Shown: one piece after another, positions 1 through 4,976 of the stretch
Position numbering within the stretch: position 1 is the stretch's first letter
How the letters are laid out: every line of letters starts with the position of its first letter
DNA from: Christensenella sp. UBA5399
GTDB taxonomy: Bacteria; Bacillota; Clostridia; Christensenellales; Christensenellaceae
DNA: 6,025 nt
Direction of reading: 5' to 3'
NCBI GenBank assembly: GCA_002407725.1
Contig: DHOD01000117.1
Span: 2,825 to 8,849 of the forward strand
The notes under the pieces: generated by a model
The model's database searches: none
Told to the model about the DNA's origin: nothing
What the model saw: only the letters and a program-made list of their open reading frames with translations
Made by a program: the position numbers and the translations under genes

Positions 1-926
1 ACGAGGTCTCCATGTTGGATGTATTTTTGTTCCACAGCCTGCTGAAGGCGGTGCCTGCGGGGGCGCGGTTGATTTTGGTGGGCGACGCCGACCAATTGCC
101 ACCGGTGGGGCCCGGCAATGTGATGCGCGACCTGGTTTCGTCCGACGCGGTTGCCAGGATGCGGCTGACATACCGCTTCCGCAACGAAGGTATGATTGCA
201 GACGCGGCGCACAGCATACTGAAAGGCAGGGTGCCGGAGGCGGACGGCAGGGAATTTGTGTTTGTGGAATGCGCGACAGACCGGCAGGCGATCGACACGG
301 TGGTTGCGGAATACAAGCAACGGTACAAAAGCGGCGAGGACGTGCAGGTGATCGCCCCCATCAAGCGGGGGGAGGTGGGTACGGTCAGCCTCAACTCCAT
401 TATCCGCGACGAGGTGAACCCCAAGAAGGAAGGCAAGGCGGAGCTGTTGTTTGGCGACCATCTGTTTCGCGTGGGGGACCGCGTGATGCAAATCAAAAAC
501 AATTATGCCAAGGAATGGACGAATTACGAGCAATTGAGCGCGGGCGAGGGCGTGTTCAACGGGGATATCGGCGTGATCCGGAACATCCGCGCGGGCAGCG
601 TGTATGTGCAGTTCGAGGATGGCAAAATGTGCGAGTACGGGGCGATGGAGCTGGCAGAACTGGATGGCGCGTTTGCGTACACCATACACAAATCGCAGGG
701 CAGCGAGTTTGATACGGTGATCATTCCCGTCATGTATGCGCCAAACCCCTTCTTTACACGGAACCTGCTGTATACCGGCGTAACGCGGGCAAAAAAGCAG
801 GTGGTGCTGGTGGGCAGCGCGTATACGCTGGAGTATATGGTTAAAAACGGTGGGCGCAGGCGCAAGGCGACTTCGCTTTCCCGTGAGCTCAGGTATTTAT
901 CGGGAGCGGCGCATGGGCATTCGTGA
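1..926 (+). CDS. recD2: RecD2-like ATP-dependent DNA helicase, C-terminal part (5' truncated)
   Basis: Superfamily 1B helicase of the RecD2/YrrC family, which unwinds DNA 5'-3' in repair and replication-stress roles without RecBC. The reading frame is open from the left edge, so the start lies outside the window. The first residues, DEVSM (nt 1-14), are motif II (Walker B). They are followed by motif III LILVGDADQLPPVG (nt 69-110) and motif IV around LTYRFRN (about nt 167-187). The RecD2 SH3-like beta-barrel insertion is in the middle, with GDRVMQIKNN and FNGDIGVI. Motif V is YTIHKSQGSEFDTV (about nt 678-719) and motif VI is LLYTGVTRAKK (about nt 765-797). About 307 residues are visible of a family length near 740, so the N-terminal domain and Walker A are missing from view. 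The tail is basic (GGRRRK). The stop TGA at 924-926 lies inside the next gene, suggesting one transcript. Family assignment is strong; the exact in vivo role is inferred from the family. Confidence 0.93.
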   Translation, partial: EVSMLDVFLFHSLLKAVPAGARLILVGDADQLPPVGPGNVMRDLVSSDAVARMRLTYRFRNEGMIADAAHSILKGRVPEADGREFVFVECATDRQAIDTVVAEYKQRYKSGEDVQVIAPIKRGEVGTVSLNSIIRDEVNPKKEGKAELLFGDHLFRVGDRVMQIKNNYAKEWTNYEQLSAGEGVFNGDIGVIRNIRAGSVYVQFEDGKMCEYGAMELAELDGAFAYTIHKSQGSEFDTVIIPVMYAPNPFFTRNLLYTGVTRAKKQVVLVGSAYTLEYMVKNGGRRRKATSLSRELRYLSGAAHGHS

Positions 927-1545
927 TTTTATGCAATTGATGTCGCAATCTGCGGCGGGCTGCGTGTTCTGCGGGAGGGAAATTCCCACGGATCATGTTT
1001 ACTGCGCCGGCTGCGGCGGCGAACTGGACGATTGCCGTCCGCCGGACGTGCGTGCGGGCGGGGTGCTGCATGTCTACAAATACCAGGGCCCTGTACGTGA
1101 GCTGCTGCGTAGGTATAAATATGACGACAGGCCCCGGAGCGCCTTTTTTATAGCGCAGGAAATGTATGAGTTTATGGAAAAAGAAGGGCTGGAAGCAGAC
1201 ATCGTAACATTTGTTCCGGTGCATAAAAACCGTAAAAAGGATCGCGGGTACGACCAAAGTGAAATGCTTGTGGCCAATTTGGCGACACTTTGCGGGGCGC
1301 GCTTTGCGGCATTGCTGGAGCGCACGCGCGACACGGCCCCGCAGTACCGGCTTTCGGCAGACGCGCGCAAAAAAAATGTGGGCGGCGCGTTTTCCATTGT
1401 TTCCGGCAGCGATTATGCGGGCGCGCGGATACTGCTGATAGATGATATTTATACGACGGGCTCTACAATGTCCGAATGCGCCAAGGCGCTTGCCGGCAAA
1501 GCCGAAGTCATCCCGTTTGTATTTGCAAAGGAATATATGGAATGA
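913..1545 (+). CDS. comF: ComF family protein (amidophosphoribosyltransferase-like)
   Basis: A 210-residue cytoplasmic protein of the ComFC/GntX family. An N-terminal four-cysteine zinc finger (C17-x2-C20, C31-x2-C34) precedes a type I phosphoribosyltransferase fold. Visible landmarks are VHVYKY-type residues near 52-57, FVPVHKNRKKDRGYDQSEML (100-119), QYRLSADARKKNVGGAF (144-160) and the PRPP-binding loop ILLIDDIYTTGST (173-185). Family members support DNA uptake in competent bacteria, but many carriers are not known to be transformable and the enzymatic reaction is unproven. The ATG at 913 is chosen because GGGAG (902-906) sits 6 nt upstream. An in-frame ATG at 850 would add 21 residues lying wholly within the helicase gene and has no family support. 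The gene overlaps the helicase by 14 nt, so translational coupling is likely. The recD2-comF pairing is common in Clostridia. No clear intrinsic terminator follows. Confidence 0.92.
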   Translation: MGIRDFMQLMSQSAAGCVFCGREIPTDHVYCAGCGGELDDCRPPDVRAGGVLHVYKYQGPVRELLRRYKYDDRPRSAFFIAQEMYEFMEKEGLEADIVTFVPVHKNRKKDRGYDQSEMLVANLATLCGARFAALLERTRDTAPQYRLSADARKKNVGGAFSIVSGSDYAGARILLIDDIYTTGSTMSECAKALAGKAEVIPFVFAKEYME

Positions 1546-1797
1546 TCCGTAAGACAGTTAAACAACTCTGCGTAGTTTCATCATAGGCTGGTTGCGCATA
1601 TTGAATTATTTGTCCCACCCGGCCACTTGCGATGTTCAGTCGGTGTTCCTGCGGTTCTAAAAACTTTCTTATCGGGGTGTTCCCCTGTACCAATTTGATT
1701 TGAATTACCTTTTGCTAGCGTGATGCAACTTTCATTAGGCGCACAGCGGCGGGAGAAACGCGGCCTTTAAAAGCGTACGCCGAGGGTACCCATCTAC

Positions 1798-1818
1798 TAA
1801 AAGCACGGATCGCTTTTA
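1798..1818. repeat. Inverted repeat, 7-bp arms
   Basis: TAAAAGC (1798-1804) and GCTTTTA (1812-1818) are perfect inverted arms around a 7-nt loop. A second AAAAGCG copy at 1769-1775 could compete for the CGCTTTT arm, so two alternative hairpins are possible. Function is unknown. Confidence 0.55.
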
Positions 1819-1822
1819 CCGT

Positions 1823-1862
1823 GACGGCGCATAATCTTCCACTTTTCTCTTCTTGCGCCGTC
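1823..1862. repeat. Inverted repeat, 9-bp GC-rich arms
   Basis: GACGGCGCA (1823-1831) and TGCGCCGTC (1854-1862) are perfectly complementary around a 22-nt pyrimidine-rich loop (purine-rich on the minus strand). No T-run follows on either strand, so this is not a standard terminator. It may be the stem of a structured RNA or part of a repeat element. Confidence 0.65.
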
Positions 1863-1916
1863 GCCGCGCCCACCGATGAAAAAGAAACCTGTCCGGCAGC
1901 AATTTTGGAGTGCAGA

Positions 1917-1937
1917 ACCTTTTTTTGTGAAAAAGGT
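1917..1937. repeat. Inverted repeat ACCTTTTT/AAAAAGGT
   Basis: Arms at 1917-1924 and 1930-1937 match perfectly around the loop TTGTG. On the plus strand the hairpin is followed, after a short gap, by CGCTTTTTT (1943-1951), so a weak terminator for comF is conceivable. The stem is AT-rich and the T-run is displaced, so I do not call it one. Confidence 0.55.
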
Positions 1938-1955
1938 GTTTGCGCTTTTTTGGCA

Positions 1956-1979
1956 CTACCTTTTAAAGAAAAAAGGTAG
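1956..1979. repeat. Inverted repeat CTACCTTTT/AAAAGGTAG
   Basis: Perfect 9-bp arms at 1956-1964 and 1971-1979 flank a 6-nt loop (AAAGAA). It shares the ACCTTTT/AAAAGGT core with the inverted repeat 19 nt upstream, and TACCTTTT also occurs alone at 1706-1713. The repeated core suggests a common origin or a repeat family. No clear T-run follows. Confidence 0.6.
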
Positions 1980-2060
1980 GTTTCCAAACATAGTACCCAA
2001 AACCACAAACGCTGTAAGACGATTCTGCATACTCGTATCCTATGATTCTGATGTGCCCTT

Positions 2061-2492
2061 TCATTCTCCACCCGAAGAAACCTCGCCGTTTTGCTGCTCG
2101 GGCTCTTCGGTGGGCGTGGGTTCAGGTGATTCTGTCGCTCCGCTCTGTGGTTCGGCCGTCTGCTGGACGATTGCGCCGTCCTCGCCTTCCACATATTTAA
2201 CCTCGTCGGGGTTGAGCCACCCCAGGCGGATGCGCGCCTGCTGCTCAATGTATTCGTCCGTCCCGATAAAATCAAGCTCGGCGTTTAAAAAGTCAATTTC
2301 CCGCTGCAACGCTTCCTCTTGTGCGAAGAGATCTTCCTGCCGCTGCATTTGGGTGGCTAGGGAGGATTGCTGGCTGACAAACGTGATGCTCGCATAGGCA
2401 AGAACACCCAAAATGATCAGCAGCTTCAGCTTACCAAAGCGGGGGCCTTTTTTACGCTTGTTCTTTTTTTCTTCGCCCGATTGCTTTGCCAA
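2061..2492 (-). CDS. divIC: DivIC/FtsB-like septum formation initiator
   Basis: A 143-residue bitopic membrane protein of the DivIC/FtsL/FtsB family, part of the FtsL-DivIC-DivIB subcomplex that activates septal wall synthesis. In order: a short, highly basic cytoplasmic N-terminus (KKNKRKK, residues 9-15), one transmembrane helix (about 24-40, LLIILGVLAYASITFV), a coiled coil (about 42-76, rich in Q, E and L), and the family motif DEYIEQQARIRLGWLNPDEVKY (79-100). The tail of about 40 residues is Pro/Glu/Gln-rich, probably disordered and extracellular, and longer than in many relatives. The start is a TTG at 2490-2492, preceded by GGAGG (2498-2502) at 5 nt. The longer frame from a GTG at 2540 has no Shine-Dalgarno site, and that GTG lies inside the spacer of the predicted promoter, so it cannot be in the message. 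The gene stands alone, convergent with comF and divergent from the DUF3048 gene. The symbol reflects family, not proven orthology. Confidence 0.85.
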   Translation of the reverse strand: MAKQSGEEKKNKRKKGPRFGKLKLLIILGVLAYASITFVSQQSSLATQMQRQEDLFAQEEALQREIDFLNAELDFIGTDEYIEQQARIRLGWLNPDEVKYVEGEDGAIVQQTAEPQSGATESPEPTPTEEPEQQNGEVSSGGE

Positions 2493-2497
2493 AGCAT

Positions 2498-2502
2498 CCT
2501 CC
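2498..2502 (-). promoter_or_regulatory. Shine-Dalgarno site deciding the divIC TTG start
   Basis: The minus-strand GGAGG ends 5 nt before the TTG at 2492. No comparable site precedes the GTG at 2540 or the TTG at 2504, so it decides the start. Confidence 0.7.
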
Positions 2503-2522
2503 AAGGTTGTTTTTCTAACCGA

Positions 2523-2551
2523 ATAGTACCATATATTCACAATTGTGACAA
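2523..2551 (-). promoter_or_regulatory. SigA-type promoter of the divIC-like gene
   Basis: On the minus strand, TTGTCA (2546-2551) and TACTAT (2523-2528) are separated by exactly 17 nt. A TG dinucleotide one base upstream of the -10 makes it an extended -10 promoter. Transcription would start near 2516, giving a leader of about 24 nt before the TTG start. Confidence 0.65.
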
Positions 2552-2589
2552 GACGGGTGGAACATTACGATTGTTTTGCTCGTCAAATA

Positions 2590-2618
2590 TTTACTTTTTA
2601 AACTGTGCGCGTTATAAT
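2590..2618 (+). promoter_or_regulatory. SigA-type promoter of the DUF3048 lipoprotein gene
   Basis: TTTACT (2590-2595) and a perfect TATAAT (2613-2618) are spaced by 17 nt. Transcription would start near 2625, some 26 nt before the chosen ATG. It stands back to back with the divIC promoter, the two -35 elements being about 38 nt apart, leaving room for a shared regulator. Confidence 0.7.
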
Positions 2619-2650
2619 GATCACTTGGATAGACAGAAAGGATGAAAGAA

Positions 2651-3805
2651 ATGAGAAAAATCACGATAATCGCCATTGTGATCGCATTGGCGGTGTGCCT
2701 TGGCGTTGGATGCAGCAAGACGGAAGAACCGGAAGCGACAGCCACGCCGGTAGCGCTAACCAACACGGGAGACGAAACCCCGACGGCCGAACCGGTGGTT
2801 GAACCGGAGGAAGAGGAAGAGCAGGGATATATTCCCGATGAATATTCGCCCACGACAGGGCTGGAGAACACCACAACGGAATACAAACCGGTGATTGTGC
2901 AGATAGAGAACGAACCGCCTGCGCGCCCCCAGCGGGGCATACAGTGGGCGGATATTGTCTACGAGACGCTGATAGAGGGTATTGACACCCGTTTTACCTG
3001 TATTTTTAACGACATCATTTACGAAGTGGATTCGCCGGAGGAGCTGGAGGTGGGGCCGGTGCGCTCGTCGCGCTACTACCACCAGTGGATACAGGGCGAA
3101 TGGGATGCCCTGTATGTGCATGTGGGCGGCGCAGAGACGCCCGATGTGGAAAGCTACATCTGGGGCCCCAGTGCGGACCATATCAAGCAGCGGATCAATG
3201 CGGCGGGCAAAAACCCGTCCAACGCCAATTTGATTTACAGGCGGCAGGGTACGGGCAAAGCGCTGGAGCATACGGCGTATACCGATCTGCATGCGGATTC
3301 CGAAATATACGATTATACACCGACCATGCGCCAGCCGTTTCAGTATTATCCGGAAGAGATGTACGACGACGCAAAGGACGTGGAGAAGGTGGAACTGGCA
3401 TTTTGGCGGTCACCTGGCTGGGTCGAGTACCGTTATGATGAAGCCAAGGATAAGTTTATCAGGTATATGAGCGGCGATGAATTTATTGCGGAAGAGACCG
3501 GCGAGGCGCTGGAAGTGCAAAATGTCATTGTGCAGTATTGCAGCGTATCCGATTTTGCCAACGAGGGCGGGCGCAAGCAGATCAATGTATTTGGCGAGGG
3601 CCCGGCGGAGTTTTATATCCGCGGAAAACACCTGAAAGGCACATGGAGCAGGGTGGACGACGCCAGTGCGCCTACAATCTACAAGCTGGAGAGCGGCGAG
3701 GAAGTGACGCTGGCCCCGGGCAACACGTGGATTGAAATCCACCCCAACAACAAGCAGGTGGTCACAACCTATACGGACGGTACGGTGGATGAAGTAAACG
3801 CATAA
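2651..3805 (+). CDS. DUF3048 domain lipoprotein (YerB-like)
   Basis: A 384-residue predicted lipoprotein facing the outside of the membrane. The signal peptide is MRK plus a hydrophobic stretch ending in LGVGC; C21 would be lipidated, although the lipobox has G rather than L at -3. A low-complexity acidic Pro/Thr/Glu linker (about 22-65, including EEEEE) leads into the N-terminal DUF3048 domain. Landmarks there are the segment from TGLENTTTEYKPVIVQIENE, RPQRGIQWADIVYETLIEG, and VGPVRSSRYYHQW (starting near nt 3052). The C-terminal DUF3048 part follows, with GPAEFYIRGKHLKGTWSR and an end rich in PGNTWIEIHPNN. Bacillus YerB belongs to this family; its biochemical role is unknown. The ATG at 2651 is preferred because AAAGG (2637-2641) lies 9 nt upstream, whereas the in-frame ATG at 2642 directly abuts that site. 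The gene is monocistronic: own promoter upstream, strong terminator downstream. Confidence 0.9.
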   Translation: MRKITIIAIVIALAVCLGVGCSKTEEPEATATPVALTNTGDETPTAEPVVEPEEEEEQGYIPDEYSPTTGLENTTTEYKPVIVQIENEPPARPQRGIQWADIVYETLIEGIDTRFTCIFNDIIYEVDSPEELEVGPVRSSRYYHQWIQGEWDALYVHVGGAETPDVESYIWGPSADHIKQRINAAGKNPSNANLIYRRQGTGKALEHTAYTDLHADSEIYDYTPTMRQPFQYYPEEMYDDAKDVEKVELAFWRSPGWVEYRYDEAKDKFIRYMSGDEFIAEETGEALEVQNVIVQYCSVSDFANEGGRKQINVFGEGPAEFYIRGKHLKGTWSRVDDASAPTIYKLESGEEVTLAPGNTWIEIHPNNKQVVTTYTDGTVDEVNA

Positions 3806-4497
3806 ACGATGCAAGCCAAAGCGGGCGCCAAAGGCGCCCGTTTTTTATAGTTCAGAATACCCGTCAGAATTGACGATGGCGTCCAGATTCCGGCCAGGGC
3901 GTCCAGATTCCGGCCAGCGGCGCACAACGCGCATGTTTCCGGCGGATAAGTCATATAATCCTGCACATCCGCGCCGGTGAACACCGCGTTTACGGGGATG
4001 CCGTCGATCTCGCGCAGGGCGCTGAATACGGTGCAGACGCCCGCAAGGATTGCGCCGTAGTATTTCAGGCAATCGTACGCGCGTGTCACTGTTTTGCCGG
4101 TGGAAATGGAGGACAGAAGCAGCAACACGTTCTTGCCGCGCACGGCTTCCTGCGCATAGCCGCGGAAGATCATCTGGTTATTGGCGTTCAACTCCGGCCG
4201 TACGATGGCGATATCCTGGTCGCTGTTCATGCCGGTAAAGCTGGACTTGGAAAGCGCCTCCGCCATCAGCGCACCGATGGTATCCGTGTTTTCCAGACAA
4301 AGGATCGCTTCTACCAGGGTGCTCTCATAAAATCCGGCCAGGATTTCCGCCGCACCCCTGGCTGCGAAGAGGTGTGTCCTGACCTTGGTGAGATCGATAT
4401 AATTGTTGATGTGTGAATGATTGGCCGCAAAATGCCCCTCTGCGACATCCATTGTAACCCCCGCATCGGCCCGCGAACGTATACTTTTAAATTGCAT
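3769..4497 (-). CDS. Orotate phosphoribosyltransferase-like protein, C-terminus frameshifted
   Basis: Cytoplasmic type I phosphoribosyltransferase of a Clostridia-type family usually named after orotate PRT. The true substrate is not established. It starts at ATG 4497 with GGAGG (4506-4510) 8 nt upstream. Family landmarks are VAEGHFAANHSHINNYIDLT (residues 18-37), CLENTDTIGALMAE (67-80), the PRPP-loop-like VLLLLSSISTGKTVTRA (124-140), YYGAILAGVCTVFSA (146-160), and a CALC cysteine pair (189-192) before GRNLDA. After residue 200 the frame is broken by a 20-bp tandem duplication. The present frame then reads 42 unrelated residues through the neighbour's terminator hairpin and ends at 3769, inside the DUF3048 gene. 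With one copy removed the protein ends IVNSDGYSEL at a TAA (3845-3847), giving 210 residues and the expected family ending (LDALVNxxGYSKL type). The catalytic core is intact, so the protein could still be partly functional. A sequencing or assembly error is possible. Confidence 0.83.
   Translation of the reverse strand: MQFKSIRSRADAGVTMDVAEGHFAANHSHINNYIDLTKVRTHLFAARGAAEILAGFYESTLVEAILCLENTDTIGALMAEALSKSSFTGMNSDQDIAIVRPELNANNQMIFRGYAQEAVRGKNVLLLLSSISTGKTVTRAYDCLKYYGAILAGVCTVFSALREIDGIPVNAVFTGADVQDYMTYPPETCALCAAGRNLDALAGIWTPSSILTGILNYKKRAPLAPALACIVYAFTSSTVPSV
3822..3846 (+). terminator. Intrinsic terminator of the DUF3048 gene
   Basis: Perfect 8-bp GC stem CGGGCGCC (3822-3829)/GGCGCCCG (3833-3840) with loop AAA, followed by six T (3841-3846), 16 nt after the stop codon. 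The T-run overlaps the stop codon that the convergent PRT gene would use without its duplication (3845-3847). On the minus strand no T-run follows the stem, so it acts mainly on the plus strand. Confidence 0.93.
3878..3917. repeat. Perfect 20-bp tandem duplication in the PRT gene
   Basis: The unit GGCGTCCAGATTCCGGCCAG occurs at 3878-3897 and again, base for base, at 3898-3917. The match extends no further on either side. Because 20 is not a multiple of three, the second copy shifts the minus-strand reading frame of the PRT gene at codon 201. Slipped-strand duplication is the simplest origin. Confidence 0.97.
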
Positions 4498-4523
4498 CGC
4501 ATTTACCTCCCAGGATTATGAAG

Positions 4524-4552
4524 TTTATAGTGTTTTTCCGGTGTGATATAAA
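4524..4552 (-). promoter_or_regulatory. Possible promoter of the PRT gene
   Basis: On the minus strand TTTATA (4547-4552) and TATAAA (4524-4529) are 17 nt apart, with a predicted start near 4517 just upstream of the GGAGG site. Each hexamer matches consensus only moderately, and the region is AT-rich, so chance matches are likely. Confidence 0.4.
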
Positions 4553-4573
4553 AGAGTGAAGCACACCTGGCCC

Positions 4574-4591
4574 GTATATATTTATATATAC
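4574..4591. repeat. AT-rich 18-bp palindrome, possible operator
   Basis: GTATATAT (4574-4581) and ATATATAC (4584-4591) are perfect inverted arms with a 2-nt centre. It lies 22 bp upstream of the possible PRT -35 element, a place fitting an activator or operator site. Alternating TA runs form such palindromes easily, so the regulatory role is only a suggestion. Confidence 0.4.
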
Positions 4592-4692
4592 CAAACTGTA
4601 AGAGAAATAAACCGTCCGGATTTTTTGATGCGTGTGGGCGTGCATGTATGGTTTGCGCGGGGGATGCGGGTGAAAAAAACAATGTGCTCATA

Positions 4693-4721
4693 TTGTGTTC
4701 GGGCATGTTTTTCAGTATAAT
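4693..4721 (+). promoter_or_regulatory. Putative SigA-type promoter of glnA
   Basis: TTGTGT (4693-4698) and a perfect TATAAT (4716-4721) are spaced by 17 nt. Transcription would begin near 4728 and leave an untranslated leader of about 250 nt, long enough for leader-based control. I saw no better promoter closer to the gene. Confidence 0.55.
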
Positions 4722-4780
4722 ATAGGTTGCTGATAGAAGAACCACGAACCGGTTTATAGTGATCAGGTATTGAACGATCC

Positions 4781-4796
4781 CCGCGCATATGCGCGG
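4781..4796. repeat. Perfect 16-bp palindrome in the glnA leader
   Basis: CCGCGCATATGCGCGG is its own reverse complement. As RNA it gives a 6-bp GC stem with an AUAU loop. Followed by AATTATAG rather than a T-run, so it is not a terminator. It shares the core GCATATGC with a second palindrome at 4844-4855. Confidence 0.6.
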
Positions 4797-4803
4797 AATT
4801 ATA

Positions 4804-4898
4804 GCAATTTGTCAAAAGGTTGGAAACAAACTTTTGGTATAAATTGCATATGCAAGCGGTTTCTCACTTGCCTGATTCAACCGGTATGAAGTTGAATC
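4804..4898 (+). promoter_or_regulatory. Structured glnA 5' leader with competing hairpins
   Basis: Hairpin A runs from GCAATTT (4804-4810) to AAATTGC (4841-4847), enclosing CAAAAG (4813-4818)/CTTTTG (4831-4836) and TTG/CAA around a GAAA tetraloop (4823-4826). TTGCATATGCAA (4844-4855) is a palindrome that reuses the 3' arm of A. GCAAG (4852-4856) can instead pair with CTTGC (4867-4871). A separate perfect 8-bp hairpin is GATTCAAC (4874-4881)/GTTGAATC (4891-4898) with a 9-nt loop. These pairings cannot all form together. The arrangement resembles a leader that switches between folds, but I recognise no known riboswitch class, T-box or ANTAR two-hairpin target (no hexaloops with A1 and G4). Confidence 0.45.
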
Positions 4899-4976
4899 GC
4901 TGTAAAACACAGGATGTTCTAGTTGGTGAATAGTATAAGTAGCAGGCATGCATGTGCCGGAATAAGGAGAGAGTGA

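Larger units (their letters stand above)
1546..2060. other. Convergent intergenic region without a credible gene
   Basis: This 515-nt stretch separates the convergent comF and divIC-like genes. No frame here shows a recognisable protein. The longest minus-strand frame (1715-2275) runs into the divIC coding region in another frame and is Ser/Arg-rich junk. The left part (about 1546-1740) has GC-rich short stems such as GGGG-TGTT-CCCC (1674-1685) and three related motifs: GATGTTCAG (1631), GGTGTTCCT (1642) and GGTGTTCCCC (1676). The right part (about 1798-1979) holds four inverted repeats listed separately. Neither strand shows a classical GC stem plus T-run terminator, which is unexpected between two convergent genes. 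It could hold a non-coding RNA or a non-coding repeat element; neither can be decided by eye. Confidence 0.6.
4498..4976. other. Divergent regulatory region between the PRT gene and glnA
   Basis: This 479-nt region holds no credible gene. Two overlapping minus-strand frames of about 80 codons (4503-4745 and 4582-4815) show no family features and have no good ribosome site. It contains putative promoters in both directions, an AT palindrome near the PRT side, and a long leader with several hairpins before glnA, listed separately. Confidence 0.7.

Noticed and set aside
850..912. Upstream ATG extending ComF by 21 residues
   Set aside because: The extension lies within the helicase gene, lacks a Shine-Dalgarno site and is unlike ComF N-termini; ATG 913 has GGGAG at 6 nt.
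1608..1622. T-box-like CCGGGTGGGAC on the minus strand
   Set aside because: The T-box consensus continues with a CCGCG-type stretch after GGGTGG; here it is followed by AAATAA, and no synthetase or transporter gene lies downstream.
1715..2275. Minus-strand open frame of 186 codons covering the intergenic region and the divIC 3' end
   Set aside because: It overlaps the well-supported divIC coding region in another frame, is Ser/Arg-rich with no recognisable domain, and has no good ribosome site.
1876..2397. Plus-strand open frame of 173 codons antisense to divIC
   Set aside because: Cys/Ser-rich composition typical of an antisense shadow; the minus frame has the DivIC domain order.
4503..4815. 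Two overlapping minus-strand frames of about 80 codons upstream of the PRT gene
   Set aside because: They overlap each other and the AT palindrome, have no domain or clear Shine-Dalgarno site, and fit a non-coding regulatory region better.
4804..4898. ANTAR-target two-hairpin motif or GlnR box before glnA
   Set aside because: The loops are not hexanucleotides with A1 and G4, and no TGTNA-N7-TNACA site could be found.
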